Positions 1-7,274 of a stretch of DNA of 9,818 nt are shown here, piece by piece. Under the pieces are notes generated by a model, which worked only from the letters and a program-made list of their open reading frames with translations, did no database searches and had not been told where the DNA came from. The first letter of the stretch is position 1; each line of letters begins with the position of its first letter. Origin of the DNA: CAZGQY01 sp964528035 (GTDB lineage Bacteria > Pseudomonadota > Gammaproteobacteria > Methylococcales > UBA1147). Position numbers and translations under genes: made by a program. The DNA is taken from assembly GCA_964528035.1 (NCBI GenBank), contig CAZGQY010000159.1, positions 1-9,818 of the forward strand, given 5' to 3'.

Positions 1-43
1 TGTCAAGTGTTTTTTTAACTTTTTTACCGTCTGCCACGGGTTA

Positions 44-70
44 TTGAGAAGCTACAATTGTTGTTATATT
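44..70 (+). promoter_or_regulatory. possible weak sigma-70 promoter for the DUF1415 gene
   Basis: A TTGAGA hexamer at 44-49 and a TATATT hexamer at 65-70 are separated by 15 bases, shorter than the preferred 16-18. The surrounding sequence is rich in A and T, so such matches arise easily by chance. The pairing is offered only because the first gene on this strand starts about 60 bases downstream. Confidence 0.2.
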
Positions 71-132
71 AAAGATTTTTTAGCAGTAGAGGAAAGTTTA
101 AAACTGACCAATTCTGTTTATTTGGCATCTAA

Positions 133-672
133 ATGTACGAGATAAAAATAGTAGAAAAGTGGTTAGATGAGATTGTTGTAGGACTAAACTTTTGTCCGTT
201 TGCGAGCAAAGCTTGTCGTAATGATCAGATCAGGTTTATAAAGAGCGAAGCTAATTCGACAGAAGAATTATTATTGAATCTTCAGGATGAAATAACCTTG
301 CTTGATCAAGCTCCATCCACAGAAATAGAAACGACATTATTAATTATTCCAGATATGTTGACGAAGTTTGATGACTACAATCAATTCCTGGACCTGGTTG
401 ATCAGTTATTAATCCAGTCTGAGTGGGAAGGTATCTTTCAGGTCGCAAGCTTTCATCCGGATTATTGCTTTGCCGATACAGAACCTGATTCGGTTGAAAA
501 CCTGACTAACCGATCACCCTACCCTATACTTCACATTCTCCGTGAAGAAAGTATCGAAGAAGCGCTCGAAAACATTACCGAACCCGATGAAATTTATAAA
601 CGAAATATTCAAACGATGAAAAACTTATCAGCGGATCAAATAAAGGTTTTGTTTTCTTACCTGAATAATTAG
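133..672 (+). CDS. DUF1415 family protein
   Basis: A 179-residue soluble protein that I recognise as DUF1415, a family common in proteobacteria whose biochemical function is not established. Seen in the sequence: a GLNFCPFA motif (residues 17-24), FHPDYCF (107-113), NRSPYP (126-131) and LHILRE (133-138), which are the conserved blocks of the family, in the expected order and at about the expected total length. There is no signal peptide or membrane segment. The conserved Cys21 and the His/Asp of FHPD could suggest a catalytic or metal-binding site, but that is inference. The start is fixed by an in-frame TAA directly before the ATG. No Shine-Dalgarno sits at normal spacing; a good-looking AGAGGAAAG at 88-96 lies about 37 bases too far upstream. 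The gene converges on the small ORF at 679-897 with only 6 bases between the stops. Confidence 0.9.
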   Translation: MYEIKIVEKWLDEIVVGLNFCPFASKACRNDQIRFIKSEANSTEELLLNLQDEITLLDQAPSTEIETTLLIIPDMLTKFDDYNQFLDLVDQLLIQSEWEGIFQVASFHPDYCFADTEPDSVENLTNRSPYPILHILREESIEEALENITEPDEIYKRNIQTMKNLSADQIKVLFSYLNN

Positions 673-678
673 TTGCTG

Positions 679-897
679 CTATTTTTGTCGCGACACCTGA
701 GAGATATGTCGGATTCTCTTGGCAGGATTAGCTATTTGAGAAATCAGATACACTTTAAGCTCCTCATCATATCCCTGATCTTTCAATGCTTCCCGCATAG
801 CAGGCAACCAGGCATCACACTCAGCTTCTTTCCTTACACGCAACAGTAAGAAATTACTGGTCGGACACTCCGCTCGTAGCGTGGCATTAAAGACCAT
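679..897 (-). CDS. small hypothetical protein, unrecognised
   Basis: A 72-residue reading frame that I do not recognise. It contains two cysteines (11 and 27), a likely amphipathic helix around residues 23-41 (VRKEAECDAW onward), an acidic stretch (DEEL, 44-47) and a basic C-terminal tail rich in Arg and Lys. No signal peptide or membrane segment is apparent. The ATG at 897 is the only ordinary start: the frame stays open only to an in-frame stop at 937-939, without another ATG, GTG or TTG. No Shine-Dalgarno precedes it. It lies about 200 bases downstream of secF on the same strand and converges on the DUF1415 gene with a 6-base gap. That tight convergent packing favours a real gene, while the short length and missing ribosome site argue against. 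It could also be the remnant of a longer gene. Confidence 0.4.
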   Translation of the reverse strand: MVFNATLRAECPTSNFLLLRVRKEAECDAWLPAMREALKDQGYDEELKVYLISQIANPAKRIRHISQVSRQK

Positions 898-1097
898 CCC
901 ATGATTGAAACAAACGGAATATGTTATTCGAAGGGATTAGAAAGCAGTTTATGCAAGCACCTGAGCGCTTTAAAAACGATACTCCCAGCGTATATATCAG
1001 TGCTACTGTTTATGAATCGATATTCTTACAATAAATCTACGGAAATTGAATCTACCTACTGATGCGGTAATCTGAAAATCTTGATATCCATTAAAAT
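898..1097. other. intergenic stretch between secF and the small ORF; nothing clear
   Basis: This AT-rich 200-base gap follows secF on the minus strand. I see no GC-rich hairpin with a T-run that would serve as a terminator for secF. I also see no convincing promoter for the 72-codon ORF, and no open frame of note. The only structure is a 4-base-pair hairpin (CAGT-GCT-ACTG) near 998-1008, too weak to call. Confidence 0.5.
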
Positions 1098-2027
1098 TCA
1101 AGACCCCATATCAAAATCAGCGCCCTCTTTTTCCGGCTCCATCAAATCTTCCTGCGTTACACCCAAACCAAGCACCACGGGACTGGCAATATAGATTGAT
1201 GAATAGGTTCCGACAACAACCCCGGCGATCAGAGCTAATGAAAAATTATGGATAATTTCGCCGCCAAGCATCGCTAATGCAATCAGTACAAGCAAAGTTG
1301 TCAATGAGGTCATCAAGGTTCGACTCAGTGTCTGGTTCAACGATACATTGACCACATGATCAGGGGTTGCTTTACGAATTTTTCGAAAATTTTCCCGGAT
1401 TCGGTCATAAACAACAATCGTATCGTTTAGCGAATAGCCAATCACAGCGAGTACCGCGGCCAAAACCGTCAGGTCGAACTCCAGTTGCAATACCGAAAAA
1501 ATACCCAAAGTTAAAATCACATCATGAGCCAGCGCTGCAACCGAACCCAGCGCAAATTTATATTCGAAGCGCCAGGCAACATATATCAATATTCCAAACA
1601 TTGAATACAACAATGCCAAACCACCGTCTTCGGTCAATTCATCACCCACCTGGGGTCCAACAAATTCAACGCGAAGCATCTCACCCGGATTCTCGGCTGC
1701 ATTCAAGCGATCCATCACCTGGTTACTTAAATCAGCGGTTGTTAAACCTTCACGTAAGGGCAATCGAATCAATATTTCCTTGGATGAACCAAAATGCTGC
1801 ACTACTGAATCACCATACTCTGCTTCGCGAAGCACTTCTCTGACGCTATTCAAATCGACCGCTTGTTCATAGCCAACCTCCAGCAATGTACCCCCGGTAA
1901 AATCAATACCCAGTTTTAAACCACTGATAATCAGCGAAACAATGGAGGCCAGCAATAATACACCCGAAACACCGAGTGCCAGTTTTCGCTTACCTAGAAA
2001 ATCAAAATTAGAATGTGATAAGTCCAC
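1098..2027 (-). CDS. secF: protein translocase subunit SecF
   Basis: SecF is the second subunit of the SecDF(-YajC) complex, which uses the proton motive force to help pull Sec-exported proteins across the inner membrane. At 309 residues it has the normal size of a stand-alone SecF. Visible features: a first membrane helix at about 17-36, the GIDFTGGTLLE motif (40-50) at the start of the periplasmic domain, and five further membrane segments from about residue 136 onward. The IGYSLNDTIVVYDRIREN block (196-213) includes Asp202, matching the conserved Asp213 of E. coli SecF. Translation starts at GTG, not ATG: an AAGGA sequence lies 5 bases upstream and no in-frame ATG fits. The gene follows secD by 27 bases and is last in the tight run of minus-strand genes; no suhB follows it. 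The acidic C-terminal tail (PEKEGADFDM) is probably cytoplasmic. Confidence 0.98.
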   Translation of the reverse strand: MDLSHSNFDFLGKRKLALGVSGVLLLASIVSLIISGLKLGIDFTGGTLLEVGYEQAVDLNSVREVLREAEYGDSVVQHFGSSKEILIRLPLREGLTTADLSNQVMDRLNAAENPGEMLRVEFVGPQVGDELTEDGGLALLYSMFGILIYVAWRFEYKFALGSVAALAHDVILTLGIFSVLQLEFDLTVLAAVLAVIGYSLNDTIVVYDRIRENFRKIRKATPDHVVNVSLNQTLSRTLMTSLTTLLVLIALAMLGGEIIHNFSLALIAGVVVGTYSSIYIASPVVLGLGVTQEDLMEPEKEGADFDMGS

Positions 2028-2037
2028 GATAATCCTT
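2028..2037 (-). promoter_or_regulatory. ribosome binding site deciding the GTG start of secF
   Basis: Read on the minus strand, AAGGA (2033-2037) is followed by TTATC and then the GTG codon at 2027-2025. The 5-base spacing is good and supports GTG as the true start of secF rather than a later ATG. Confidence 0.7.
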
Positions 2038-2054
2038 CTCTATTTCACCGATGT

Positions 2055-3905
2055 TTAAATGGGTAACTTGCTGATGCGTTTGTTCCCATAGATATAATTA
2101 ATCAACATACGAGTACCGAGTATGGCCGTAAACATGGACGTGAGTATACCGATCGATAATGTCACAGCAAAACCCTTAATCGGTCCGGTACCAAAACCAA
2201 ACAAAACGATCGCGGCAATTAAAGTGGTAATATTGGCGTCAAAAATGGTAGAAAATGCTTTTTCATAGCCTGTAAATATACTCGCCTGAGGAGAATTTCC
2301 GTTACGGATTTCTTCGCGAATTCGCTCAAATATCAATACATTCGCATCAACAGCCATACCAACAGTAAGTACAATGCCAGCGATACCCGGTAAAGTCAGT
2401 GTCGCTTGCAACATCGATAAAACAGCGACGATCAGCACCAGATTGAAAGACAATGCCAGATCGGCAACCAGTCCGAAAACCTTGTAGTACATTGCCATCA
2501 AGACCAATACAAGCGCAAAGCCAACCATGACCGATATATAACCACGCTCAATATTATCTTTACCCAAACTTGGCCCGACCGTTCGCTCTTCAACAATTTC
2601 TACCGGTGCAGCCAGAGCCCCGGCCCTTAACAATAACGCCAAAGTCCGGGCTTCCTTGGTACTATCCAGACCTGTAATCTGAAACCGCTTACTGAAAGCA
2701 TCGCGTATCGTCGCTACGTTGATGACCTCTTCGATAGGGGTTTTCTTTCGAACAGTTTCACCATTTACTTTCGTGGTCGATATCTTTGTCTCGATATAAA
2801 CAACCGCCATCGGTTTACCGATATTAGCCCGGGTGGTTTTCGCCATCTTTTTGGCACCCACGCCGTTTAAGGAAATAAACACCGCTGGAGAGCCGGACTG
2901 CTGATCCAGACCCGACGAAGCGTCAACTATCTGATTACCGGTTACAATGATCCGCCGTTTCAGCAATATCGGATTACCGTTGCGCTCATGGTACAGTCTC
3001 GAACCTATTGGCGCGTGACTCATGACTGCTTTTTGCACATCATGCTCTACATCAGCCATACGAAATTCCAATGTAGCTGTCGCGCCTAGAATATCTTTAG
3101 CCAAGGCAGTATCCTGCACACCGGGAAGCTGCACAACAATTCTATGATCTCCTTGTTGTTGGATGACCGGCTCTGCAACGCCGATTTCATTTACCCGATT
3201 CCTCAACGTGGTTATATTTTGAGCCAAAGCAAACTTTCTGATTTCTTTTACTTCTGTCTGCGCAATTTTGGCAACGAGGCTTATCTCTGCCTCATTTTCA
3301 CTCACTTCCAGAGTTCTCAGATCTTTTCGAAAGACTGCCCTGGCCTTGTTCAAGATATCAAGATCTTTAAACTTTACCCGAATGGCTCCCTCACTGCGCT
3401 TTACCGACAAATATCGAACTTTTGCATTTCTTAACGATGAGCGTATATCCGCGGTATAACGTTCTTCTGCCTGGCGAATGGCCGCATCCATATCCACATC
3501 CAACAGGAAATGAACACCACCTCTTAAATCCAATCCCAAATACATGGGATCTGCATCAATTGATCTCAACCACTGGGGTGTTGACGGTGCCAGGTTATAA
3601 GCAACCGTGTACTGCGTTCCCAAAGCCGGTTTCAACACATCTGCGGCTTTACGCTGATCCTCTAAATTTTTCAGGCGAACCAATATTGATTCTGTCTGCA
3701 ATTGGCTGGAAACGGGTTCCACTCCAGCATTGCTCAAAGATGTATTGATTTTAGCAAGAATACTGTCATCCAGCGGCGCATTACGCTGAGCCGAGATCTG
3801 TACCGATGGGTCTTCACCAAAATAATTAGGCAGGGAATAAACAATTCCAATACAAACGACGACAATAATTAAAATGTTTTTCCAGATCGGGAAACGATTT
3901 TGCAT
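2055..3905 (-). CDS. secD: protein translocase subunit SecD
   Basis: SecD is the large subunit of the SecDF complex that aids late steps of Sec-dependent protein export at the inner membrane. The 616 residues match the E. coli length closely. In order: an N-terminal membrane helix (about 9-24); a large periplasmic region containing the LGLDLRGGVHFLLDVD motif (123-138), a NRVNEIGVAEPVIQQQG block (236-252) and GATATLEFR (274-282); then five membrane helices between about 455 and 605. The last part carries GMAVDANVLIFERIREE (516-532), where Asp520 corresponds to the conserved E. coli Asp519 linked to proton transport, followed by FDANITTLIAA (555-565). The ATG lies 12 bases after the yajC stop, with a GGAA sequence just upstream. 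It shares the minus-strand run with yajC and secF, the standard arrangement. Confidence 0.98.
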   Translation of the reverse strand: MQNRFPIWKNILIIVVVCIGIVYSLPNYFGEDPSVQISAQRNAPLDDSILAKINTSLSNAGVEPVSSQLQTESILVRLKNLEDQRKAADVLKPALGTQYTVAYNLAPSTPQWLRSIDADPMYLGLDLRGGVHFLLDVDMDAAIRQAEERYTADIRSSLRNAKVRYLSVKRSEGAIRVKFKDLDILNKARAVFRKDLRTLEVSENEAEISLVAKIAQTEVKEIRKFALAQNITTLRNRVNEIGVAEPVIQQQGDHRIVVQLPGVQDTALAKDILGATATLEFRMADVEHDVQKAVMSHAPIGSRLYHERNGNPILLKRRIIVTGNQIVDASSGLDQQSGSPAVFISLNGVGAKKMAKTTRANIGKPMAVVYIETKISTTKVNGETVRKKTPIEEVINVATIRDAFSKRFQITGLDSTKEARTLALLLRAGALAAPVEIVEERTVGPSLGKDNIERGYISVMVGFALVLVLMAMYYKVFGLVADLALSFNLVLIVAVLSMLQATLTLPGIAGIVLTVGMAVDANVLIFERIREEIRNGNSPQASIFTGYEKAFSTIFDANITTLIAAIVLFGFGTGPIKGFAVTLSIGILTSMFTAILGTRMLINYIYGNKRISKLPI

Positions 3906-3917
3906 GGAATTTCCGAC

Positions 3918-4265
3918 TTATTTATTCTGTTTACTTTTTTTCAATACGTTTTTGTATGTACCCTTTGGCATCATACTCGCGATCGCATTGCGCTGAATTT
4001 GAACGAAAGTATTTTCATCGACTTCTATTCGAACAAAATTCTCATCCAGATCAACAACTTTTCCCAATATTCCACCATTGGTTACCACCTCGGCACCACG
4101 ATTCAACGCCGAAACCAAATTCTTATGTTCTTTTGCCCGTGTTTGCTGGGGCCGAATAAAAACAAAATAAAATACCAACAGTATTGCTACTGGAAACAGC
4201 ATTCCCGCCATACCCGGCTCTGCGGCCGGCGCAGCGGCGTATGCATCTGAAATAAAAAAGCTCAT
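3918..4265 (-). CDS. yajC: preprotein translocase subunit YajC
   Basis: YajC is a small single-span inner membrane protein that associates with SecDF. The 115 residues begin MSFFISDAYA, nearly identical to the E. coli N-terminus. A membrane helix follows at about 20-37, then the family signature IRPQQ (37-41) and KEHKNL (45-50). A cytoplasmic domain carries EVVTNGGILGKV (59-70) and ends MMPKGTYKNVLKK, the usual place for the family to stop. The C-terminal basic tail (KKSKQNK) is slightly longer than in E. coli. A clear GGAGA lies 5 bases upstream of the ATG. It sits between tgt (38 bases upstream) and secD (12 bases downstream), the classic order. Confidence 0.97.
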   Translation of the reverse strand: MSFFISDAYAAAPAAEPGMAGMLFPVAILLVFYFVFIRPQQTRAKEHKNLVSALNRGAEVVTNGGILGKVVDLDENFVRIEVDENTFVQIQRNAIASMMPKGTYKNVLKKSKQNK

Positions 4266-4270
4266 GAATT

Positions 4271-4275
4271 TCTCC
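4271..4275 (-). promoter_or_regulatory. ribosome binding site of yajC
   Basis: On the minus strand GGAGA is followed by five bases (AATTC) and then the yajC ATG. This is the strongest Shine-Dalgarno in the minus-strand cluster, consistent with independent, strong initiation of yajC after tgt. Confidence 0.7.
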
Positions 4276-4303
4276 GTTGTAAAAATCGGACTAAAGCGGA
4301 GAA

Positions 4304-5419
4304 TTATGACATAAATGGAACAGCTTTGCTTCGCTGCGCATAAAATTCCTTTACAAAGTCTTCAAAGCAATGGCTGTTGATCGCATTTCTCATTTTCCCC
4401 ATGAGTTTCTGATAATAACTCAGATTATGGATTGTATTTAAACGTGCACCCAGAATTTCATTGCATCGATCCAGATGACGCAGATACGACCTGGAATAGT
4501 TTTCACAGGTATAACAATTACATTGGCCATCCAGAGGATCCAGATCATCCTTATATTGGCTGTTGCGGATTTTTACAACACCTTGTTCAACAAACAGAAA
4601 ACCATTGCGGGCATTCCTTGTCGGCATTACACAATCAAACATATCGATACCGCGCCGCACGCCTTCGACCAAATCTTCAGGCGTGCCTACACCCATTAAA
4701 TAACGTGGCTTGTCGGGGGGCAGATAGGGATTCAGACTCGTCACCACCCGCTGCATTTCAGATTTTGGTTCCCCTACAGAGAGTCCACCGATTGCATAGC
4801 CATCAAAACCGATTTCCAGTAACCGCTCAATGGATTCTTTACGTAATTCTTCGAACATGCCTCCCTGGACAATACCAAATAATGCATTGGGATTACCGAT
4901 ATGCGACTGTTTACTGCGCTCCGCCCAACGCAACGATAACTGCATCGAACTGTTTGCTTCCTCTATACTTACTGGATAGGGCGTACACTCGTCAAAAATC
5001 ATAACGATATCGGCACCCAGGATCTTCTGAATCTTCATAGATTCTTCCGGACCCATAAATATCTTGCTTCCATTTATCGGCGAACGGAACTCCACTCCCT
5101 GCTCGCTAATCTCACGCATTTTGCCCAGACTGAAAACCTGAAATCCCCCTGAATCGGTTAATATTGGCCCCTGCCAATGCATGAAACGATGCAAACCCTT
5201 GTGTTTTTCAATCACATCCAATCCGGGGCGCAACAATAAATGAAAAGTATTGCCGAGCAGTATATCCGCGCCTGTAAAACGAACCTCCTCAGGTGTCATC
5301 GCTTTAACGGTGCCGTAAGTACCAACAGGCATAAATGCAGGAGTTTCCACCTGGCCGCGAGGAAAAGTCATCTGACCACGCCGGGCCAAGCCGTCCGTAG
5401 TCATTAAATTGAATTGCAT
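4304..5419 (-). CDS. tgt: queuine/preQ1 tRNA-guanine transglycosylase
   Basis: Bacterial Tgt swaps guanine 34 for preQ1 in the anticodon of tRNAs for Asp, Asn, His and Tyr, a step in queuosine synthesis in the cytoplasm. The 371 residues align throughout with E. coli Tgt. Visible: MPVGTYGTVKAMTPEE (30-45); LTDSGGFQVFSLG (87-99) with Asp89, the proposed acid/base residue; FDECTPYP (142-149) with Asp143 for base recognition; GGLSVGEP (211-218); and RRGIDMFDCVMPTRNARNG (255-273) with the nucleophile Asp262. The zinc site is complete: Cys300, Cys302, Cys305 and His331. The start MQFNLM is chosen by homology (E. coli MKFEL), since no Shine-Dalgarno is evident before it or before the ATG at codon 6. 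QueA, which acts after Tgt and is often encoded just upstream, is not here: msrQ occupies that place, 73 bases away. YajC follows 38 bases downstream. Confidence 0.98.
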   Translation of the reverse strand: MQFNLMTTDGLARRGQMTFPRGQVETPAFMPVGTYGTVKAMTPEEVRFTGADILLGNTFHLLLRPGLDVIEKHKGLHRFMHWQGPILTDSGGFQVFSLGKMREISEQGVEFRSPINGSKIFMGPEESMKIQKILGADIVMIFDECTPYPVSIEEANSSMQLSLRWAERSKQSHIGNPNALFGIVQGGMFEELRKESIERLLEIGFDGYAIGGLSVGEPKSEMQRVVTSLNPYLPPDKPRYLMGVGTPEDLVEGVRRGIDMFDCVMPTRNARNGFLFVEQGVVKIRNSQYKDDLDPLDGQCNCYTCENYSRSYLRHLDRCNEILGARLNTIHNLSYYQKLMGKMRNAINSHCFEDFVKEFYAQRSKAVPFMS

Positions 5420-5492
5420 GAAAATGGATTACCGAATTACTTGAGCAGATCGAAAAGGCGTACTTCTGCAATATTTAAGGTCGAAGGATATT

Positions 5493-6137
5493 CTAGGATT
5501 TTGGCCCAAGGAATAAACGCAATAGTGGAGCAGCCTGGGGAACAAACTGCTGTCCTTTCATATTGTGAACGATTCTTACCAAAAATAGCAACGACAAAAT
5601 CCCAGCATAGATCATCGGTTCACTGAGATCCGCTTTGACCAACCAGAAGAAATGCACAACCCCTAATGTTGCAACCAGATACACCAATCGATGCAGTTTT
5701 TTCCAATTTCGCCCAAGCCGCTGTACCATTTTACGCGTCGAAGTCGCCGCCAATGGAATTAATAAAATATACGCCGCCAGGCCGACCAGAACATACGGGC
5801 TTTTAGGGATATCCTCAACCATTTCCTGCCAGGAGAAAGAAAGATCCAATACAAGATAAACGGCCAGATGTATAGTCGCATAGAAAAAGGCAAACAAACC
5901 GAGCATGCGCCGAAACCTTAGCTGAAATTTCCACTGGAACAACAGTTTCAACGGCGTACAGGCCAACGTAAACATCAAAAAGCGTAAAGTCCAGTCACCC
6001 GACCTGAAATGCAAAGCCTCTATCGGATCAGGACCCAGAAGATCAAAAACCGCATCCCACACCATGCCAGCAAAAGGCAGCAACGCAATCGTAAACACCG
6101 TCGCCCTGGAAACTGGAACTAACCATTCATTGCGCAT
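5493..6137 (-). CDS. msrQ: heme-binding membrane subunit MsrQ (YedZ) of the methionine sulfoxide reductase MsrPQ
   Basis: MsrQ is the b-type cytochrome of the inner membrane that passes quinol-derived electrons to periplasmic MsrP. The 214 residues match the E. coli length closely. Several hydrophobic helices are visible (about 11-32, 51-68, 79-100, 113-131, 150-167, 176-191). The three histidines corresponding to the heme ligands are His90 (FFYATIHLAVY), His149 (NWKKLHRLVY) and His162 (GVVHFFWLVKAD), next to E. coli His91, 151 and 164. The RFRRMLGLFAFFYATIHL block is typical of the family. The ATG lies 3 bases after the msrP TGA and has no strong Shine-Dalgarno, so it is probably translationally coupled to msrP. 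It ends 73 bases before tgt. Confidence 0.95.
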   Translation of the reverse strand: MRNEWLVPVSRATVFTIALLPFAGMVWDAVFDLLGPDPIEALHFRSGDWTLRFLMFTLACTPLKLLFQWKFQLRFRRMLGLFAFFYATIHLAVYLVLDLSFSWQEMVEDIPKSPYVLVGLAAYILLIPLAATSTRKMVQRLGRNWKKLHRLVYLVATLGVVHFFWLVKADLSEPMIYAGILSLLFLVRIVHNMKGQQFVPQAAPLLRLFLGPKS

Positions 6138-6140
6138 CGT

Positions 6141-7097
6141 TCAATAATATTTCTGCAAATTCATTCCGGCGTACAAATGCCCAACCTGGTCCGTGTAACC
6201 GTTAAACATATCGGTATCGCGTTTAGGGGAAAAAATGCTCCCACCAATGACTCTTTCCCTTTTCTGGCTCCAGCGCGGGTGTGCGACATTGGGATTCACG
6301 TTTGCGTAAAATCCATATTCGCCCGGCGCAGAAATATTCCACGAAGTATCCGGCATGCTTTCTGATAAACGAATTTTTACAATAGACTTGATACTTTTGA
6401 ATCCGTATTTCCAGGGAACCACCAAACGTACAGGTGCGCCATTCTGATTCGGCAGTATTTCGCCGTATAAACCCACCGCTAATATTGTTAAAGGATGCAT
6501 CGCCTCATCGATACGCAAGCCTTCCCTGTAAGGCCATTTCAACACCGAGACACGTTGACCTGGCATCTGTTCCGGATCGTTTAAAGTCACAAATTCAACA
6601 AACCTGGCTTTAGAAGTCGGTGCAAATCGCTTTAAAAGATCCGCCAGAGAAAAACCAACCCAGGGCACTACCATCGACCAGGCCTCAACACAGCGCAAGC
6701 GATAAACCCGCTCTTCCAATTGCTGGGTTTTCAAAATATCCTCCATATCGATACGGCCCGGCTTTTCAACTTCCCCTTCAATCGAAATTGACCAGGGACG
6801 GGTTTTGAAATTTTGCGAATTTTTCACCGGATCACCTTTACCCGTGCCAAACTCATAGAAATTATTGTAGCGCACAACATCATCGTAATCCGTAGGCGTC
6901 TCATTTAAAGAATAGGAACTCTTTCTAACCCCCGCTAATGATTTTCCGGATTGAGCTAAAGCCTGGGGAAACACAGAAAATCCTGCTCCCGCAATAAGCG
7001 AAGCGCCTGTCGCTTTGATAATCGCCCGGCGTTGTTTAAACAAAGCATAATCTGTGATTTCCGAACTTGGGATAGATGATTGTTTGCGTATTAACAT
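6141..7097 (-). CDS. msrP: methionine sulfoxide reductase catalytic subunit MsrP (YedY), molybdenum cofactor enzyme
   Basis: MsrP reduces methionine sulfoxide in oxidised periplasmic proteins, using a molybdopterin cofactor and electrons from MsrQ. The 318-residue precursor has a Tat signal: 20 residues before KQRRAIIKATG (21-31), a hydrophobic stretch, and a probable cleavage site after Ala48 (PQALA/Q). The sulfite-oxidase-type fold shows YNNFYEFG (77-84), the RLRCVEAWSMVVPWVGF block (133-149) with Cys136 as the Mo ligand, EQMPGQ (176-181), NGAPVRLVVPWKYGFKSIKS and EYGFYANVNPNVAHPRWSQ. All are close to E. coli, except that the loop after EQMPGQ is about four residues shorter. It heads the run msrP-msrQ-tgt and is divergent from glpD. 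The start ATG is the only candidate before the twin arginines; only a weak GGA lies upstream. No two-component regulator (such as hprSR) is visible nearby. Confidence 0.97.
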   Translation of the reverse strand: MLIRKQSSIPSSEITDYALFKQRRAIIKATGASLIAGAGFSVFPQALAQSGKSLAGVRKSSYSLNETPTDYDDVVRYNNFYEFGTGKGDPVKNSQNFKTRPWSISIEGEVEKPGRIDMEDILKTQQLEERVYRLRCVEAWSMVVPWVGFSLADLLKRFAPTSKARFVEFVTLNDPEQMPGQRVSVLKWPYREGLRIDEAMHPLTILAVGLYGEILPNQNGAPVRLVVPWKYGFKSIKSIVKIRLSESMPDTSWNISAPGEYGFYANVNPNVAHPRWSQKRERVIGGSIFSPKRDTDMFNGYTDQVGHLYAGMNLQKYY

Positions 7098-7274
7098 TGT
7101 TAGTATCCAGTTTCATAATGGAGTCAAATGAATAAGACCACGCTGCTAAGATAAATCTTTCGTAAAACAGATGGTAAAAATTTGCTACTTAGTCGGGTCA
7201 CAGTTTACATTGGGCGATAGCTTTGTAAGATATTTTGGGATTTTTCAGCGTATATTTCTAAGGGTGGTCATCAA
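7098..7274. other. divergent intergenic region between msrP and glpD
   Basis: This 177-base stretch must contain the start signals of both msrP (minus) and glpD (plus). A plausible glpD promoter is listed separately. On the minus strand I see only weak matches, for example TTTACC followed 17 bases later by TTTATC, and do not call a promoter. No strong palindrome suggesting a shared operator was found. Confidence 0.5.
7204..7231 (+). promoter_or_regulatory. candidate sigma-70 promoter of glpD
   Basis: A TTTACA -35 element (7204-7209) and a TAAGAT -10 element (7226-7231) are separated by 16 bases. The implied start point is near 7238, giving a leader of about 37 bases that contains the AGGGTGG sequence (7261-7267) before the glpD ATG. 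No obvious GlpR-like operator or CRP site overlaps it. Confidence 0.5.

Noticed and set aside
686..695. Ten-base palindrome TGTCGCGACA near the convergent stops, considered as a bidirectional terminator
   Set aside because: The realistic stem is only three base pairs with a tetraloop. The neighbouring T-run lies before the hairpin on the plus strand and reads as A on the minus strand, so it fits neither direction.
1367..1843. A 158-codon open frame on the plus strand
   Set aside because: Antisense to secF, whose conserved motifs cover the same bases; the translation is unlike any known domain.
3144..3748. Three overlapping plus-strand open frames
   Set aside because: All are antisense to the well-conserved periplasmic part of secD.
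3900..4250. Plus-strand open frames across yajC
   Set aside because: Antisense to yajC, which is nearly identical to its family at both ends.
4432..5004. A 190-codon open frame on the plus strand
   Set aside because: It lies wholly inside tgt on the opposite strand, and its translation has the His/Pro/Tyr-rich look of an antisense shadow. Tgt itself matches its family throughout.
5414..5859. Two short plus-strand open frames near the tgt-msrQ junction
   Set aside because: Mostly antisense to msrQ; no ribosome site and no recognisable domain.
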